From contig PDOZ01000027.1 in assembly GCA_002747325.1 (NCBI GenBank), positions 1 to 64,000 on the forward strand: a stretch of 64,000 bases of DNA, written 5' to 3'. The notes below the pieces were generated by a model, which saw only the letters and a program-made list of their open reading frames with translations, made no database searches and was not told where the DNA came from. Of this stretch, positions 55,794 through 64,000 are shown piece by piece (the first letter of the stretch is position 1; each line of letters starts with the position of its first letter). The position numbers and the translations under genes were made by a program. The DNA comes from Rhodobacterales bacterium. GTDB lineage: Bacteria > Pseudomonadota > Alphaproteobacteria > Rhodobacterales > Rhodobacteraceae.

Positions 55794-56792
55794 ATGAAGA
55801 AACTCGCTCTTGCCGCGCTGCTGGCCACGACCGCCGTTCCGGCGGCCGCTGACGTCAACATCTATTCCTACCGTCAGATCGACCTGATCCAGCCGCTGCT
55901 TGACGCCTTCACCAAGGAAACCGGCATCGACACCAATGTCGTGTTCCTGAAGAAAGGCATGATCGAGCGCCTCGAAGCCGAGGGCGAGCGTTCCCCGGCG
56001 GACGTGATCCTGACCGTGGACATCTCCCGCCTCGCCGGTGTGGTCGATGCGGGTTACACGCAGGCCGTGAACGACCCGATCATCAACGACAACATCCCCG
56101 CCGTTAACCGTGACCCGGCAGGCCACTGGTTCGGCCTGACCAACCGTGCGCGCATCGTTTACGCGTCCAAAGAGCGCGTGGCGGACGGCGAAGTCACCAC
56201 CTATGAAGATCTGGCCGATCCGAAGTGGAAGGGCCGCATCTGCACCCGTTCCGGCACCCATGCCTACATGGTCGCGCTGACCTCTGCGGTCATCCACCAC
56301 CACGGCGAAGAAGCCGCGAAAGAGTGGCTCGCCGGCCTGAAAGCCAACCTCGCCCGCAAGCCCTCCGGCAACGACCGCGCACAGGTCAAGGCCGTTTGGG
56401 CCGGCGAATGCGACATCTCTCTGGGCAACACCTATTACATGGGCAAGATGCTGGAGAACGAAGAGCAGCAGGCCTGGGCCAACAGCGTAAACCTCGTTTT
56501 CCCGGTATTTGAAGGCGGCGGCACCCATATCAACGTGTCCGGCATGGCGCTGGCCAAGTATTCGCCGAACAAGGAAGACGCGCTGAAATTCATGGAATTC
56601 CTCGCCTCCGATCAGGCGCAGAAAATCTACGCCGAGCTGGTCTATGAATACCCGGTGAACCCGAAGGTGCCCGCTTCCGATCTGGTGGCTGGCTGGGGTT
56701 CCTTCACCGCCGATGACGTGAACCTGATGGATCTCGCCAAGCTGCGCCCGACCGCGCTGAAGATCACGCAGGAAGTCGATTACGACGGCTAA
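55794..56792 (+). CDS. Ferric iron ABC transporter substrate-binding protein (FbpA/IdiA type)
   Basis: 332 residues from the ATG at 55794. A signal peptide is cut near residue 19 (PAAA-DVNIYSYR). The mature sequence has VNIYSYRQ near the start, FLKKGMIERLEAEGERSPADV, and the iron-binding tyrosine pair in ISLGNTYYMGKM (about 220). The periplasmic protein delivers Fe3+ to an ABC importer. Permease and ATPase genes are not adjacent here, which is unusual for fbpABC but common in some Rhodobacterales. A terminator follows. Confidence 0.93.
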   Translation: MKKLALAALLATTAVPAAADVNIYSYRQIDLIQPLLDAFTKETGIDTNVVFLKKGMIERLEAEGERSPADVILTVDISRLAGVVDAGYTQAVNDPIINDNIPAVNRDPAGHWFGLTNRARIVYASKERVADGEVTTYEDLADPKWKGRICTRSGTHAYMVALTSAVIHHHGEEAAKEWLAGLKANLARKPSGNDRAQVKAVWAGECDISLGNTYYMGKMLENEEQQAWANSVNLVFPVFEGGGTHINVSGMALAKYSPNKEDALKFMEFLASDQAQKIYAELVYEYPVNPKVPASDLVAGWGSFTADDVNLMDLAKLRPTALKITQEVDYDG

Positions 56793-56867
56793 AATGCAGA
56801 AATTCGACGTTTGACACGAGCGTCGGATATGGTTGCGGGCCCTGTCCCGGTCCGCACCTCCCTGAGC

Positions 56868-56894
56868 TGGCGCGCCTTCGGGCGCGCCATTTTT
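56868..56894 (+). terminator. Intrinsic terminator after the iron-binding protein gene
   Basis: A perfect 9-bp stem TGGCGCGCC/GGCGCGCCA with a TTCG loop, followed by TTTTT. Confidence 0.88.
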
Positions 56895-56999
56895 CTGCCG
56901 CTGCGGCAATATGATGCCATCTGTCGCAGCCCTCCGCCTTGCACCCGGCCCGCGCCCGCAACATAGTGGCCCAAACCCGCGCAACACACCGACCTGACC

Positions 57000-57725
57000 A
57001 TGACCGCACGCGACGCCCATATCCCCTCAGACGCCGACACCGCCCCCCGCGCGCGGGTCGCAAACGGGCGTAGCTGGCGCTTTGAAGCCTTTCGCTACGC
57101 CGCGCTGGTCGAGGGCTGCACCACGCTGGGCCTGTTCTACGCCGCCATGCCGATCAAATACGTGCTGGGCGATCCCGCATGGGTCAAGGTCTGGGGCAAC
57201 GTGCATGGCGCGGCCTTCACCATCTATCTGATCCTGATGGTCGTCGCCTTTTATGACCGCGGCTTCGGCATCTGGGCCTGGCTGCGCAGCTCGGTGCTGT
57301 GCCTGATCCCTTTCGGCACCTTCTTCAACGACCCGTGGCTGCGGGCCAAACACCGCGCCAACCCGCCGCGCGTCTGGCCCAAATGGCAGGCTTTCGAGAC
57401 CCGGATGCGCGCCCGCGACCTGCGCTTCGACCTCTTTCGCATCACCGCGCTGGTCGAAGGCTGCACCACGCTGGGCCTTTTTTACGCCGCCATGCCGATC
57501 AAATACGTGCTGGGCGATCCCGCATGGGTCAAAGTCTGGGGCAACCTGCATGGCGCCGCCTTCACCGCCTACCTGATCACCATGGTCATCGCCTTCACCG
57601 CCCGCCCGTGGTCGCTCTGGGCCTGGGCGCGCAGCACCGCGCTATGCTTCATCCCCTTCGGCACGTTTTTCAACGACCCGTGGCTGGTGAAAAAACACGC
57701 GCAGCTTCAAGGGCAAACCGGATAA
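57000..57725 (+). CDS. Tandem DUF3817 membrane protein
   Basis: 241 residues made of two copies of one domain (about 29-115 and 143-232). Both carry ALVEGCTTLGLFYAAMPIKY, then VLGDPAWVKVWGN and HGAAFT, and both end near PFGTFFNDPWL. Each copy has about three hydrophobic segments. DUF3817 proteins usually hold one domain and have no known activity; their EG and MPxKY motifs are typical. The two copies are nearly identical also at DNA level in the first part, pointing to recent duplication or gene conversion. Alone between a terminator and the convergent thioesterase genes. Confidence 0.85.
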   Translation: MTARDAHIPSDADTAPRARVANGRSWRFEAFRYAALVEGCTTLGLFYAAMPIKYVLGDPAWVKVWGNVHGAAFTIYLILMVVAFYDRGFGIWAWLRSSVLCLIPFGTFFNDPWLRAKHRANPPRVWPKWQAFETRMRARDLRFDLFRITALVEGCTTLGLFYAAMPIKYVLGDPAWVKVWGNLHGAAFTAYLITMVIAFTARPWSLWAWARSTALCFIPFGTFFNDPWLVKKHAQLQGQTG

Positions 57726-57842
57726 ACCGGCCACATCAGACGCCAAAATTCGCATTTTAAGTCAACGGGATGTGCATGACAGGGCAGAAAACCCGTTTCC
57801 CCCTTGCCGATCTTGACCGCAAAACGCCCCGCTATTCCCCCG

Positions 57843-58346
57843 CTACTCCCCCTGCGGCATCAGGAAATGCCCGGTGGCCTGTGCGAAGAGTTTGCTGCGG
57901 TTGTCCTGCCACGCTTCCACATGCACCGAGGCGTAGCGCCGCCCGGAGCGGTTGACCCGCGCGCGGGCATAGGCGTCGCGCGGCAGGCCGGAGCGCAGGT
58001 AATCCACGGTGAAATCAATGGTTTTCGGCAACCGTGGCAGGGTCTTAGGCGTCAGGTCTTCCGGCGCAATCCGCCCCGCCTCGACCTCGGGCCACAGGAT
58101 CGCCCAGGACAGTTCGATAATGGCCGCAATCTCCAGAAACGCCGCCGTGACCCCACCGTGAATTGCCGGCAGGGTCGGGTTGCCGATCAGTTTCTCGGCA
58201 AAGGGCAGAACGGCGGTCAACTCGTCGCCGCGCCGGTCAAAGCGCACGCCCAGAAAGCCGATATAAGGCACGCCCGAGGTCAAGGCCTGCATGGCGGCAT
58301 CGCGGCGGGCTTTGATCACGCCAATATCTTCAGGTTTGCGGCTCAT
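57843..58346 (-). CDS. PaaI-family thioesterase (second of pair)
   Basis: 167 residues, hotdog fold. IHGGVTAAFLEIAAIIELSW contains the HGG loop before the central helix, and TIDFTVDYLRSGLPRD and VHVEAWQDN complete the pattern. It hydrolyses acyl- or aryl-CoA esters. The start overlaps the end of the upstream paralogue (ATGA). They lie beside a fatty-acyl catabolism cluster. Confidence 0.87.
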   Translation of the reverse strand: MSRKPEDIGVIKARRDAAMQALTSGVPYIGFLGVRFDRRGDELTAVLPFAEKLIGNPTLPAIHGGVTAAFLEIAAIIELSWAILWPEVEAGRIAPEDLTPKTLPRLPKTIDFTVDYLRSGLPRDAYARARVNRSGRRYASVHVEAWQDNRSKLFAQATGHFLMPQGE

Positions 58347-58816
58347 GTGCGGGCCTCCGTTGAGGGGAGCGGCGCGGGGCCGGTGCCGGTGGTGAAGGCG
58401 CCGGTGGCGGTGGCGACCGGGTTGGTGTCGTCATCGTCAAAGGCCACGGCACGCACGAAGGCGACCGAGCGGGTGACGTGGTAACAAGTGGCGCGGGTGG
58501 TGATGCGCTGGCCGGGCGTGGCGGCGCGCATGTAGTCGATGCGCAGGTCGATGGTCGCGGTCGGGAACGGGGCGCTCTCATGGCTGATCACCGCCGCGCC
58601 GCAACAGGTATCCATCAGGGCCGACACGGCACCGCCGGAAATCACCCCGGTGCGCGGATCGCCGATAAAGCGCGGATCATAGGGCATGGAAATCTGCGCT
58701 ACGCCGCTGCCGATCTCCTCCAGCTCCATGCCCAGCGCAACGGAATGGGGAATCGCCTTGATGAACTGCATGGCGACCTGCGCCATCTTGTCCGAATCCG
58801 GGGTATCGTCTGACAT
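58343..58816 (-). CDS. PaaI-family thioesterase (first of pair)
   Basis: 157 residues from the ATG at 58816 (GGAGG eight bases upstream). Hotdog fold with GVISGGAVSALMDTCCGAAV in the helix region, where the usual HGG is SGG, and ATIDLRIDYMRAATPGQ. The paralogue downstream keeps HGG. The change near the active site suggests the two differ in substrate or that they form a mixed oligomer. Confidence 0.87.
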   Translation of the reverse strand: MSDDTPDSDKMAQVAMQFIKAIPHSVALGMELEEIGSGVAQISMPYDPRFIGDPRTGVISGGAVSALMDTCCGAAVISHESAPFPTATIDLRIDYMRAATPGQRITTRATCYHVTRSVAFVRAVAFDDDDTNPVATATGAFTTGTGPAPLPSTEART

Positions 58817-58972
58817 CTGACCTCCATTTTTCCCCATCTTGCCCGACCCGCACGCGGGGGAAAAGCCCAAACCGACGGTTGCACGCGCGCCCATCCCGCA
58901 CTAGGCTGTGGAATTACGGCATTTGCCCCCTGATCTCGATAGAAACCGCGACAGAGAAAACGGCAGCAACAC

Positions 58973-59341
58973 ATGACGGAACGGCTTACCTTCAAAGAGA
59001 TGTGCGCGAAGTTCGACGTGACCCCGCGCACCCTGCGCTATTACGAATATATCGAGCTTCTGGCGCCGGAAAAGGAGGGCCGCTCGCGGTTCTATACCTC
59101 GCGCGAGATCGCCCGCATGACCCTGATCATTCGCGGGCGGCGCTTCGGCTTTTCGCTGGAGGAGCTGCGCCAGTGGCTGCTGATTTACGATGAAAAGGGC
59201 ACGCAGGCGCAGCTGGAAAACTGGGTCGAGATTGCCCGCCGGCAGTTAGGAAAACTCGACGAACAGATCACTGAGCTGACAGAAGCGCGGGCGGATTTGC
59301 AGATTTTGCACGACGATGTGCTAAAATCGCTAAAAAAATGA
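58973..59341 (+). CDS. MerR-family regulator, metal-independent type (first)
   Basis: 122 residues. The N-terminal winged HTH has TFKEMCAKFDVTPRTLRYYEYIELL (about 5-29), and a C-terminal dimerisation helix follows. There are no paired cysteines for metal sensing, so it belongs with the acyl-CoA or amino-acid-catabolism type of MerR regulator. It is divergent from the thioesterase pair and upstream of a second MerR gene and an acyl-CoA dehydrogenase. Confidence 0.88.
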   Translation: MTERLTFKEMCAKFDVTPRTLRYYEYIELLAPEKEGRSRFYTSREIARMTLIIRGRRFGFSLEELRQWLLIYDEKGTQAQLENWVEIARRQLGKLDEQITELTEARADLQILHDDVLKSLKK

Positions 59342-59437
59342 TCCGCCGGGTTTTGGACCGGAATCCAACAGGTTAGACGGCAAAGGCCGCCCTGCGCGCT
59401 GGCCGCAACCTTACGTTACGACAAATTTTATTCACCC

Positions 59438-59453
59438 TTGACGTTGACGTAAG
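59438..59453. promoter_or_regulatory. Candidate MerR/LiuR-type operator TTGACGTTGACGTAAG
   Basis: The site has a 7-2-7 layout, TTGACGT-TG-ACGTAAG, with half sites in inverted order, 65 bp before the second MerR gene. The spacing and ACGT core resemble what I recall for LiuR-type MerR sites of acyl-CoA and branched-chain degradation genes. The first TTGACG can double as a -35 box. A TTACGTTAC sequence lies at 59411-59419. Confidence 0.45.
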
Positions 59454-59518
59454 CGTAATCTTACTTATTTATGGTCTGACCCGCCGGAATCCCCGGCAGG
59501 GAGTGACGGAGGTAAGCC

Positions 59519-59917
59519 ATGACTCAGGACGTGATGACCATTCGCGAGATGTGTGACAGTTTCGGAGTGACCGCACGCACCCTGCGCTTTTATGAGTCCA
59601 AGGAACTTCTCAGCCCGATCCGCGAGGGGCAGAAACGCCTGTTCACCCGGCGCGACCGGGCGCGGCTGAAGCTGATCCTGCGCGGCAAGCGCTTCGGCTT
59701 CCCGCTGGAGGAGATCCGTCAGTTGCTCGACCTCTATGACGTGGGCGACCAGCAATATACCCAATATAAAGAGACCATGGACGCCGCCGCCGATCACCTC
59801 GCAGAACTGCGCAAGCAGCGCGAGGAGCTGGACGAGGCCATCGAGGATCTCGCCGAACAGATCGCATGGGGCAACAAGATGCTTGCCACCATGGATCAGG
59901 ACACCGCCGCGCAGTAA
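59519..59917 (+). CDS. MerR-family regulator, metal-independent type (second)
   Basis: 132 residues. The HTH is [28 protein letters not shown] (about 6-33), then an amphipathic C-terminal coiled coil (about 85-125; [24 protein letters not shown]). No metal-binding cysteines. It precedes the acyl-CoA dehydrogenase gene by 49 bp and probably controls it. It is a paralogue of the MerR gene before it. Confidence 0.9.
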   Translation: MTQDVMTIREMCDSFGVTARTLRFYESKELLSPIREGQKRLFTRRDRARLKLILRGKRFGFPLEEIRQLLDLYDVGDQQYTQYKETMDAAADHLAELRKQREELDEAIEDLAEQIAWGNKMLATMDQDTAAQ

Positions 59918-59966
59918 CGCGCCCCCTTTCGTGCCGCAAGGCACTCGCATCGCATGGAGGAAACCG

Positions 59967-61742
59967 ATGCCCGTATATACCGCCCCGACCCGCGACATGG
60001 ATTTCGTGTTGCATGACCTGCTGAAGATTGCCGACAGCAAGATCCCCGGCTACGCCGATCTGGACCGCGACCTGACCAGCGCCGTGCTGGAAGAAGCGGG
60101 CAAGCTCAACAACAACGTCATCGCGCCGCTGAACCTGTCGGGCGATCAGGAGGGCATCCATTTCGAAAACGGGGTGATCCGCACGCCGAAGGGCTTCAAG
60201 GAAGCGTTTGAAGCGGTGAAAGAGGGCGGCTGGCCCGGTCTCGACATGCCGGAAGAATATGGCGGTCAGGGCATGCCCTACGTCATGGGCGCGGCGGTCA
60301 ACGAGATGTTTTCCTCGGCAAACCAGAGCTTTGCCATGTATCACGGCCTGACCCACGGCGCCGCTTCCGCCATCCTCGCCCACGGCACGGAGGCGCAGAA
60401 GCAGAAATGGCTGCCGAAGATGATTTCCTGCGAATGGACCGGCACCATGAACCTGACGGAACCGCATTGCGGCACCGATCTGGGCCTGATGCGCACCAAG
60501 GCCGTGCCACAGGACGACGGGTCTTACAAGATCACCGGCACCAAGATTTTCATCTCCGCCGGCGACCATGACCTGTCCGACAACGTGATCCACCTGGTGC
60601 TGGCCAAGATCCCCGGCGGACCGGAAGGCATCAAGGGCGTGTCGCTGTTCATCGTGCCGAAATACATCGTCGACGATGAGGGCAATGTAGGCGCGTCCAA
60701 CGGCGTGTCCGTGGGCAATGTCGAGCATAAAATGGGCATCCACGCCAACTCGACCTGCGTAATGAACTACGACGAAAGCACCGGCTACCTGCTGGGCGAC
60801 ATGCACAAGGGCATGCGCGCCATGTTCACCATGATGAACGAAGCCCGCCTCGGCGTGGCGATGCAGGGCATGGCACAGGCGGAAGCGGCCTATCAGAACG
60901 CGGTGGTCTACGCCAAGGACCGCCTGCAAGGCCGCGACGTGACCGGCGTCAAGAACCCGGACGGCCCGGCGGATCCGATCATCGTGCATCCGGACGTGCG
61001 CCGGATGCTGATGGACCAGAAGAGCTTCACCGAGGGCGCACGGGCCTTCGCGCTCTGGGGCGCCATGCTGATCGACCAGGCACACCGCTCGGAAGACGCG
61101 GATGCGGAAGGGCTGGTTTCCCTGCTGACCCCGGTGCTGAAAGGCTTCCTGACCGACAAGGGCTTCGACATGGCCGTCATGGCGCAGCAGGTCTTCGGCG
61201 GGCACGGCTTCATCGAAGAACACGGCATGAGCCAGTTCGTCCGCGACGCCCGGATCGCCATGATCTATGAAGGCGCCAACGGCGTGCAGGCGCTGGACCT
61301 CGTGGGCCGTAAACTGGGCGCGCAGGGCGGCAAGCCGGTCATGGCCTTCTTCGAGCTGGTGAAAAACTTCTGCAAGGAAAACAGCGACGTAGAGGGGATG
61401 GAACCCTTCGTGACCCCGCTGAAAGCCGCCTCGAAAGACCTTCAGGCCGCGGGCATGTTCTTCATGCAAAACGGCATGAAAGACCCGAACGCGGCGCTGG
61501 CAGGTTCCGTCGACTTCATGCACCTGTTCGGCCATGTCTGCTTGGGCTACATGTGGGCGCAAATGGCCAAAGCCGCGCTGGAAAAACTGGCGAAAGGCGA
61601 AGGCGACACCGCCTTCTACGAAGCCAAGGTCATCACCGGCCGCTACTACATGGCGCGGCAACTGCCCGCGACCAAGATGCACCTCGCCCGCATTGAAAGC
61701 GGCGCGGCGCCGGTAATGGACCTGCCCGCAGAGGCGTTCTGA
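59967..61742 (+). CDS. Acyl-CoA dehydrogenase, C-terminal-extended type (DmdC/FadE-like)
   Basis: 591 residues from the ATG at 59967 (GGAGG upstream). FAD enzyme that makes the trans-2-enoyl-Co[20 protein letters not shown] is the FAD-binding motif, then the catalytic glutamate in [17 protein letters not shown] (about 437). The extra C-terminal domain of about 130 residues marks the long group that includes the methylthiopropionyl-CoA dehydrogenase DmdC and related fatty-acyl dehydrogenases. The neighbouring thiolase favours fatty-acid oxidation, but DmdC activity cannot be excluded. Confidence 0.92.
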   Translation: MPVYTAPTRDMDFVLHDLLKIADSKIPGYADLDRDLTSAVLEEAGKLNNNVIAPLNLSGDQEGIHFENGVIRTPKGFKEAFEAVKEGGWPGLDMPEEYGGQGMPYVMGAAVNEMFSSANQSFAMYHGLTHGAASAILAHGTEAQKQKWLPKMISCEWTGTMNLTEPHCGTDLGLMRTKAVPQDDGSYKITGTKIFISAGDHDLSDNVIHLVLAKIPGGPEGIKGVSLFIVPKYIVDDEGNVGASNGVSVGNVEHKMGIHANSTCVMNYDESTGYLLGDMHKGMRAMFTMMNEARLGVAMQGMAQAEAAYQNAVVYAKDRLQGRDVTGVKNPDGPADPIIVHPDVRRMLMDQKSFTEGARAFALWGAMLIDQAHRSEDADAEGLVSLLTPVLKGFLTDKGFDMAVMAQQVFGGHGFIEEHGMSQFVRDARIAMIYEGANGVQALDLVGRKLGAQGGKPVMAFFELVKNFCKENSDVEGMEPFVTPLKAASKDLQAAGMFFMQNGMKDPNAALAGSVDFMHLFGHVCLGYMWAQMAKAALEKLAKGEGDTAFYEAKVITGRYYMARQLPATKMHLARIESGAAPVMDLPAEAF

Positions 61743-61763
61743 GCGTAAGGACGGGAAGGACAG

Positions 61764-61976
61764 ATGCCAAAACGGTTTCGACTGACACGCCGGTTTCAGG
61801 CGGCGATGACCGAAGACGGGTATCGCCGGCTGCGCCGCTTCGCCAATGAGGCGGGGCTGGACGAAGGCGAGGCGCTGTCCTTCCTGTTCGAACATTTCGA
61901 CAGCGTGACCGATGAGGAAAAACTGACCCATCGGTTGCGCCTGTTCAATTCGGAACTGGAGGCGCGTAAACGATGA
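61764..61976 (+). CDS. Small basic hypothetical protein
   Basis: 70 residues. AAGGA stands before the ATG (61764), 21 bases after the dehydrogenase stop, so it is probably part of that operon. The sequence is mostly helical (MTEDGYRRLRRFANEAGLDEGEALSFLFEHF), resembling small ribbon-helix-helix-like or acyl-CoA operon accessory proteins. No family recognised. Confidence 0.6.
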   Translation: MPKRFRLTRRFQAAMTEDGYRRLRRFANEAGLDEGEALSFLFEHFDSVTDEEKLTHRLRLFNSELEARKR

Positions 61977-62013
61977 ACGCGGTGAAGGTTGCAAGGCCGG
62001 GAGCCTCCGGCGG

Positions 62014-62035
62014 GAGTATTTTTACTAAGAAGAAG
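62014..62035 (+). repeat. Dispersed motif, copy 3
   Basis: GAGTATTT-TTACTAAG-AAGAAG (22 bases), directly preceded by a small G+C hairpin (GCCGG/CCGGC), the same order as copy 1. Confidence 0.85.
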
Positions 62036-62272
62036 GGGCGCGCCGGGGACGGATGGCATATGCCAGCGCAGGGCCCGTTGGGGCGTGGCCAGTTAAAGCA
62101 TAACCAGTCGGCGCAAGGCCATAGCCCAAAGCCGACGAGGTTACCCCACCAAGCGCCGTTCCTCATCGGCAAGGGCGCTCAGTGGGGCTTCTCCTTAGGC
62201 GGCCATCGGCTCTCCAGCCTGTTCCGCAGAATCACTCTACCCCACCAAGGGTTAAAAAAGAGTAAATGCGTG

Positions 62273-62301
62273 CTTCTTCTTAGTATAAATACTCACAACA
62301 C
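62273..62301 (-). repeat. Dispersed motif, copy 4 (extended form, reverse)
   Basis: On the minus strand it reads GTGTTGT-GAGTATTT-ATACTAAG-AAGAAG, one base different from copy 2 over 29 positions. A short hairpin CGGCA/TGCCG lies just before it on that strand, again matching the hairpin-plus-motif order. Confidence 0.85.
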
Positions 62302-62337
62302 GGCATTTGCCGGATAAGCGGCTTTGGGGGAGGACGC

Positions 62338-62973
62338 ATGACCATCAAGCTCTATTGCTTCGGCGAAAGCGGAAATTCATACAAAGCCGCGCTGCCGCTG
62401 GAACTGTCCGGTCTTGATTGGACGCCGGTTTACGTTGACTTTTTCAACGGCGAGACCCGCAGCCCGGAATACCGCGCGCTGAATCCCATGGGCGAGGTGC
62501 CGGTCTTGGTCGATGGCGACGTGACCCTGACCCAATCCGGCGTCATGCAGCATTACATCGCCGAGAAATCCGGCAAGTTTGGCGGGACGGATAAACAGCA
62601 GGCGCGCGAGGTGTTGCGCTGGCAGTTCTGGGACAATCACAAGATGTCCTCCGTCGCCGGCAGCACCCGGTTTCTCAACAATTTCCTGCCGCAGGAAAAG
62701 CGCCCTGCCCCGGTGATCGCGTTTCAGAAGGCCCGCCTGAAGGACGCGTTCAAGGTGCTGGAAGGCGCGCTGAGCGACCGCAACTGGTTGGTGGGCGACG
62801 GCCCGACAATGGCCGACTTTTCCTGCTGCGGCTACCTTTACTACCCCGAGCCATTCGGTTTCGACCGCGCCGACTGGCCCGCCATTGATGCCTGGCTCAA
62901 CCGCATTTCGCGGCTGCCCGGCTGGAAACACCCGTATGATCTGATGCCCGGCAGTCCGGCGGATCGTGCTTAA
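62338..62973 (+). CDS. Glutathione S-transferase family protein
   Basis: 211 residues. Thioredoxin-like N-terminal domain (KLYCFGESGNSYKAALPLELSG; then NPMGEVPVLVDGDVTLTQSGVMQHYIAE with the cis-proline and the ESG-type gamma-glutamyl site appearing as QSG) and helical C-terminal domain (about 90-205). Substrate unknown. GGGGAGG lies before the ATG. It sits between the dehydrogenase and thiolase genes of the fatty-acyl cluster, so it may detoxify reactive acyl products. Confidence 0.88.
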   Translation: MTIKLYCFGESGNSYKAALPLELSGLDWTPVYVDFFNGETRSPEYRALNPMGEVPVLVDGDVTLTQSGVMQHYIAEKSGKFGGTDKQQAREVLRWQFWDNHKMSSVAGSTRFLNNFLPQEKRPAPVIAFQKARLKDAFKVLEGALSDRNWLVGDGPTMADFSCCGYLYYPEPFGFDRADWPAIDAWLNRISRLPGWKHPYDLMPGSPADRA

Positions 62974-62989
62974 CGGAGGAGGACCCCCC

Positions 62990-64000
62990 ATGACAGAAGC
63001 CTATATTTATGACACCGTGCGCAGCCCGCGCGGCAAGGGTAAGAAGGACGGAAGCCTGCATCAGGTGCCCGCCGTCGCCCTTTCCGCCGAAGTGCTGAAC
63101 GAGCTGGCGCGGCGCAACAACCTGAGCGGCCACGCGGTCGAAGACGTGATCTGGGGCAACGTGACCCAGGTCGGCGAGCAGGGCGCCTGCCTCGCGCGGT
63201 CCGCCGTTCTCTATTCCGACCTCGACGAGCGCATCCCCGGCGTGTCGATCAACCGTTTCTGCGCTTCCGGTCTGGAAGCGGTCAACATGGCGGCCAATCA
63301 GGTGCGCGGCGGGGCGGGTGAGGCCTTCATCGCGGGCGGTGTCGAGAGCATGAGCCGGGTGCCGATGGGCTTTGACGGGGGCGCCATCGCCGCCGATCCT
63401 TACCTCGCCATGAAGGCCTATTTCGTGCCGCAGGGCATCGGGGCCGACATCATCGCCACCAAATACGGCTTCTCGCGCGAAGACGCGGATGCCTATGCGG
63501 TCGAGAGCCAGAAGCGCGCCGCCAAGGCCCGCGCCGAAGGCCGGTTCGACAAGTCGGTGATGACGATCCGCGACAAGAACGGGCTGGAAATTCTCAGCCA
63601 GGACGAGATGATCCGCGAAACCACCCTGGAAGCGCTTGGCGGCCTGAACGCCTCGTTCAAGATGATGGGCGAGCAGATGCCGGGCTTCGACGCGGTTGCC
63701 CTGCTGAAATACCCGGAACTGGAGCGGGTGAACCACATCCACCACGCCGGTAACTCCTCCGGCATCGCCGACGGGGCCGCCGCGGTTTTGGTCGGCACCA
63801 AGGAATTTGGCGAGAAATACGGCATCAAGCCGCGCGCCCGCGTGCGTGCCACCAGCCGCATCGGCACCGACCCGACCATCATGCTCACCGGCCCGGTTCC
63901 GGCCACCGAGCGGGTGCTGGACGCCGCTGGCATGGCCTTCTCCGACATCGACCTGTTCGAAGTCAACGAAGCCTTCGCCTCGGTCGTGCTGCGCTTCCTG
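62990..64000 (+). CDS. Acetyl-CoA C-acyltransferase (thiolase), cut by the right edge
   Basis: 337 codons are visible from the ATG at 62990 (GGAGGAGG upstream), running off the window end with no stop. It catalyses the last step of beta-oxidation. The acyl-accepting cysteine is Cys91 in SINRFCASGLEAVNMA. GGVESMSRVPMG, HAGNSSGIADGAAAVLVG and the start of FEVNEAFA follow. The C-terminal GHP and CxGGG catalytic residues lie beyond the edge. It is 16 bp after the GST gene and likely cotranscribed. Confidence 0.93.
   Translation, partial: MTEAYIYDTVRSPRGKGKKDGSLHQVPAVALSAEVLNELARRNNLSGHAVEDVIWGNVTQVGEQGACLARSAVLYSDLDERIPGVSINRFCASGLEAVNMAANQVRGGAGEAFIAGGVESMSRVPMGFDGGAIAADPYLAMKAYFVPQGIGADIIATKYGFSREDADAYAVESQKRAAKARAEGRFDKSVMTIRDKNGLEILSQDEMIRETTLEALGGLNASFKMMGEQMPGFDAVALLKYPELERVNHIHHAGNSSGIADGAAAVLVGTKEFGEKYGIKPRARVRATSRIGTDPTIMLTGPVPATERVLDAAGMAFSDIDLFEVNEAFASVVLRFL

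Larger units (their letters stand above)
61977..62337. other. Gene-free 361-bp stretch bounded by inverted copies of the dispersed motif
   Basis: It contains no convincing gene on either strand. It begins with a short hairpin (GCCGG/CCGGC, 61996-62011) and motif copy 3, and ends with motif copy 4 in reverse. Between them are two TACCCCACCAAG segments (near 62142 and 62238). It interrupts what is otherwise a tight fatty-acid cluster. It may encode a structured RNA or be a small mobile segment. Confidence 0.6.

Overview
This is 64 kb of GC-rich chromosome from an alphaproteobacterium, most likely a member of the Rhodobacterales (Rhodobacteraceae). The assignment is inferred from gene content and not from a marker gene. 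It rests on an F1FO-ATPase zeta-type subunit (DUF1476), a cytochrome b561-YceI fusion, a TAXI-type TRAP transporter with a fused permease, an orphan FliM/FliN-type protein, MerR regulators beside beta-oxidation genes, and short dispersed hairpin repeats that I associate with this order. No rRNA, tRNA, CRISPR array or prophage was recognised.

Left part (1-13.6 kb): the end of an IS5-type element runs in from the left edge. It is followed by sodB, ccmI and ruvX, and then by a glyoxalase-type gene broken by a ~110 bp inverted-repeat element. A dctB-dctD two-component pair follows, whose response regulator lacks the GAFTGA loop. Next come purC-purS-purQ, the ATPase zeta subunit, an MprF-like protein, ilvC, and two overlapping Lrp/AsnC regulators divergent from ilvC.

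Middle (13.7-30.8 kb): an orphan flagellar-switch-like protein, a LysE exporter, an acyl-CoA synthetase, an ABC exporter, ilvD, a glutamate-type dehydrogenase, a sucrase/ferredoxin-like protein, a cytochrome b561-YceI fusion and a PuuB-like oxidase. These are followed by a complete TAXI-TRAP uptake operon with its own universal-stress protein.

Accessory-looking stretch (30.8-39.3 kb): a three-domain glycosyltransferase/Rossmann-like/hydrolase fusion converges on a large GT2-type protein with a degenerate first half. A degenerate sulfotransferase-like protein follows. This looks like a small surface-glycan module. An acyl-CoA ligase and a membrane protein resembling an inactivated M48 peptidase come next.

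Right part (39.3-64 kb): a SPOR-domain protein; a nucleoside and base salvage operon (cdd-deoB-add-upp); a secreted protein with a calcium-loop-like motif; prpE; nadK; glyA; a DUF817 membrane protein; an esterase; zapA with a coiled-coil partner; transketolase; an iron-binding ABC transporter protein; a DUF3817 protein made of two nearly identical halves; two PaaI thioesterases; and a fatty-acyl catabolism cluster (two MerR regulators, acyl-CoA dehydrogenase, small protein, GST, thiolase cut by the right edge).

The most unusual signals are non-coding. A motif GAGTATTT..TACTAAGAAGAAG occurs four times, two of them as an inverted pair around a gene-free 361 bp segment. Several terminators have GTTTGCGTTTG-type tails, one drawn out to six perfect hexamers.
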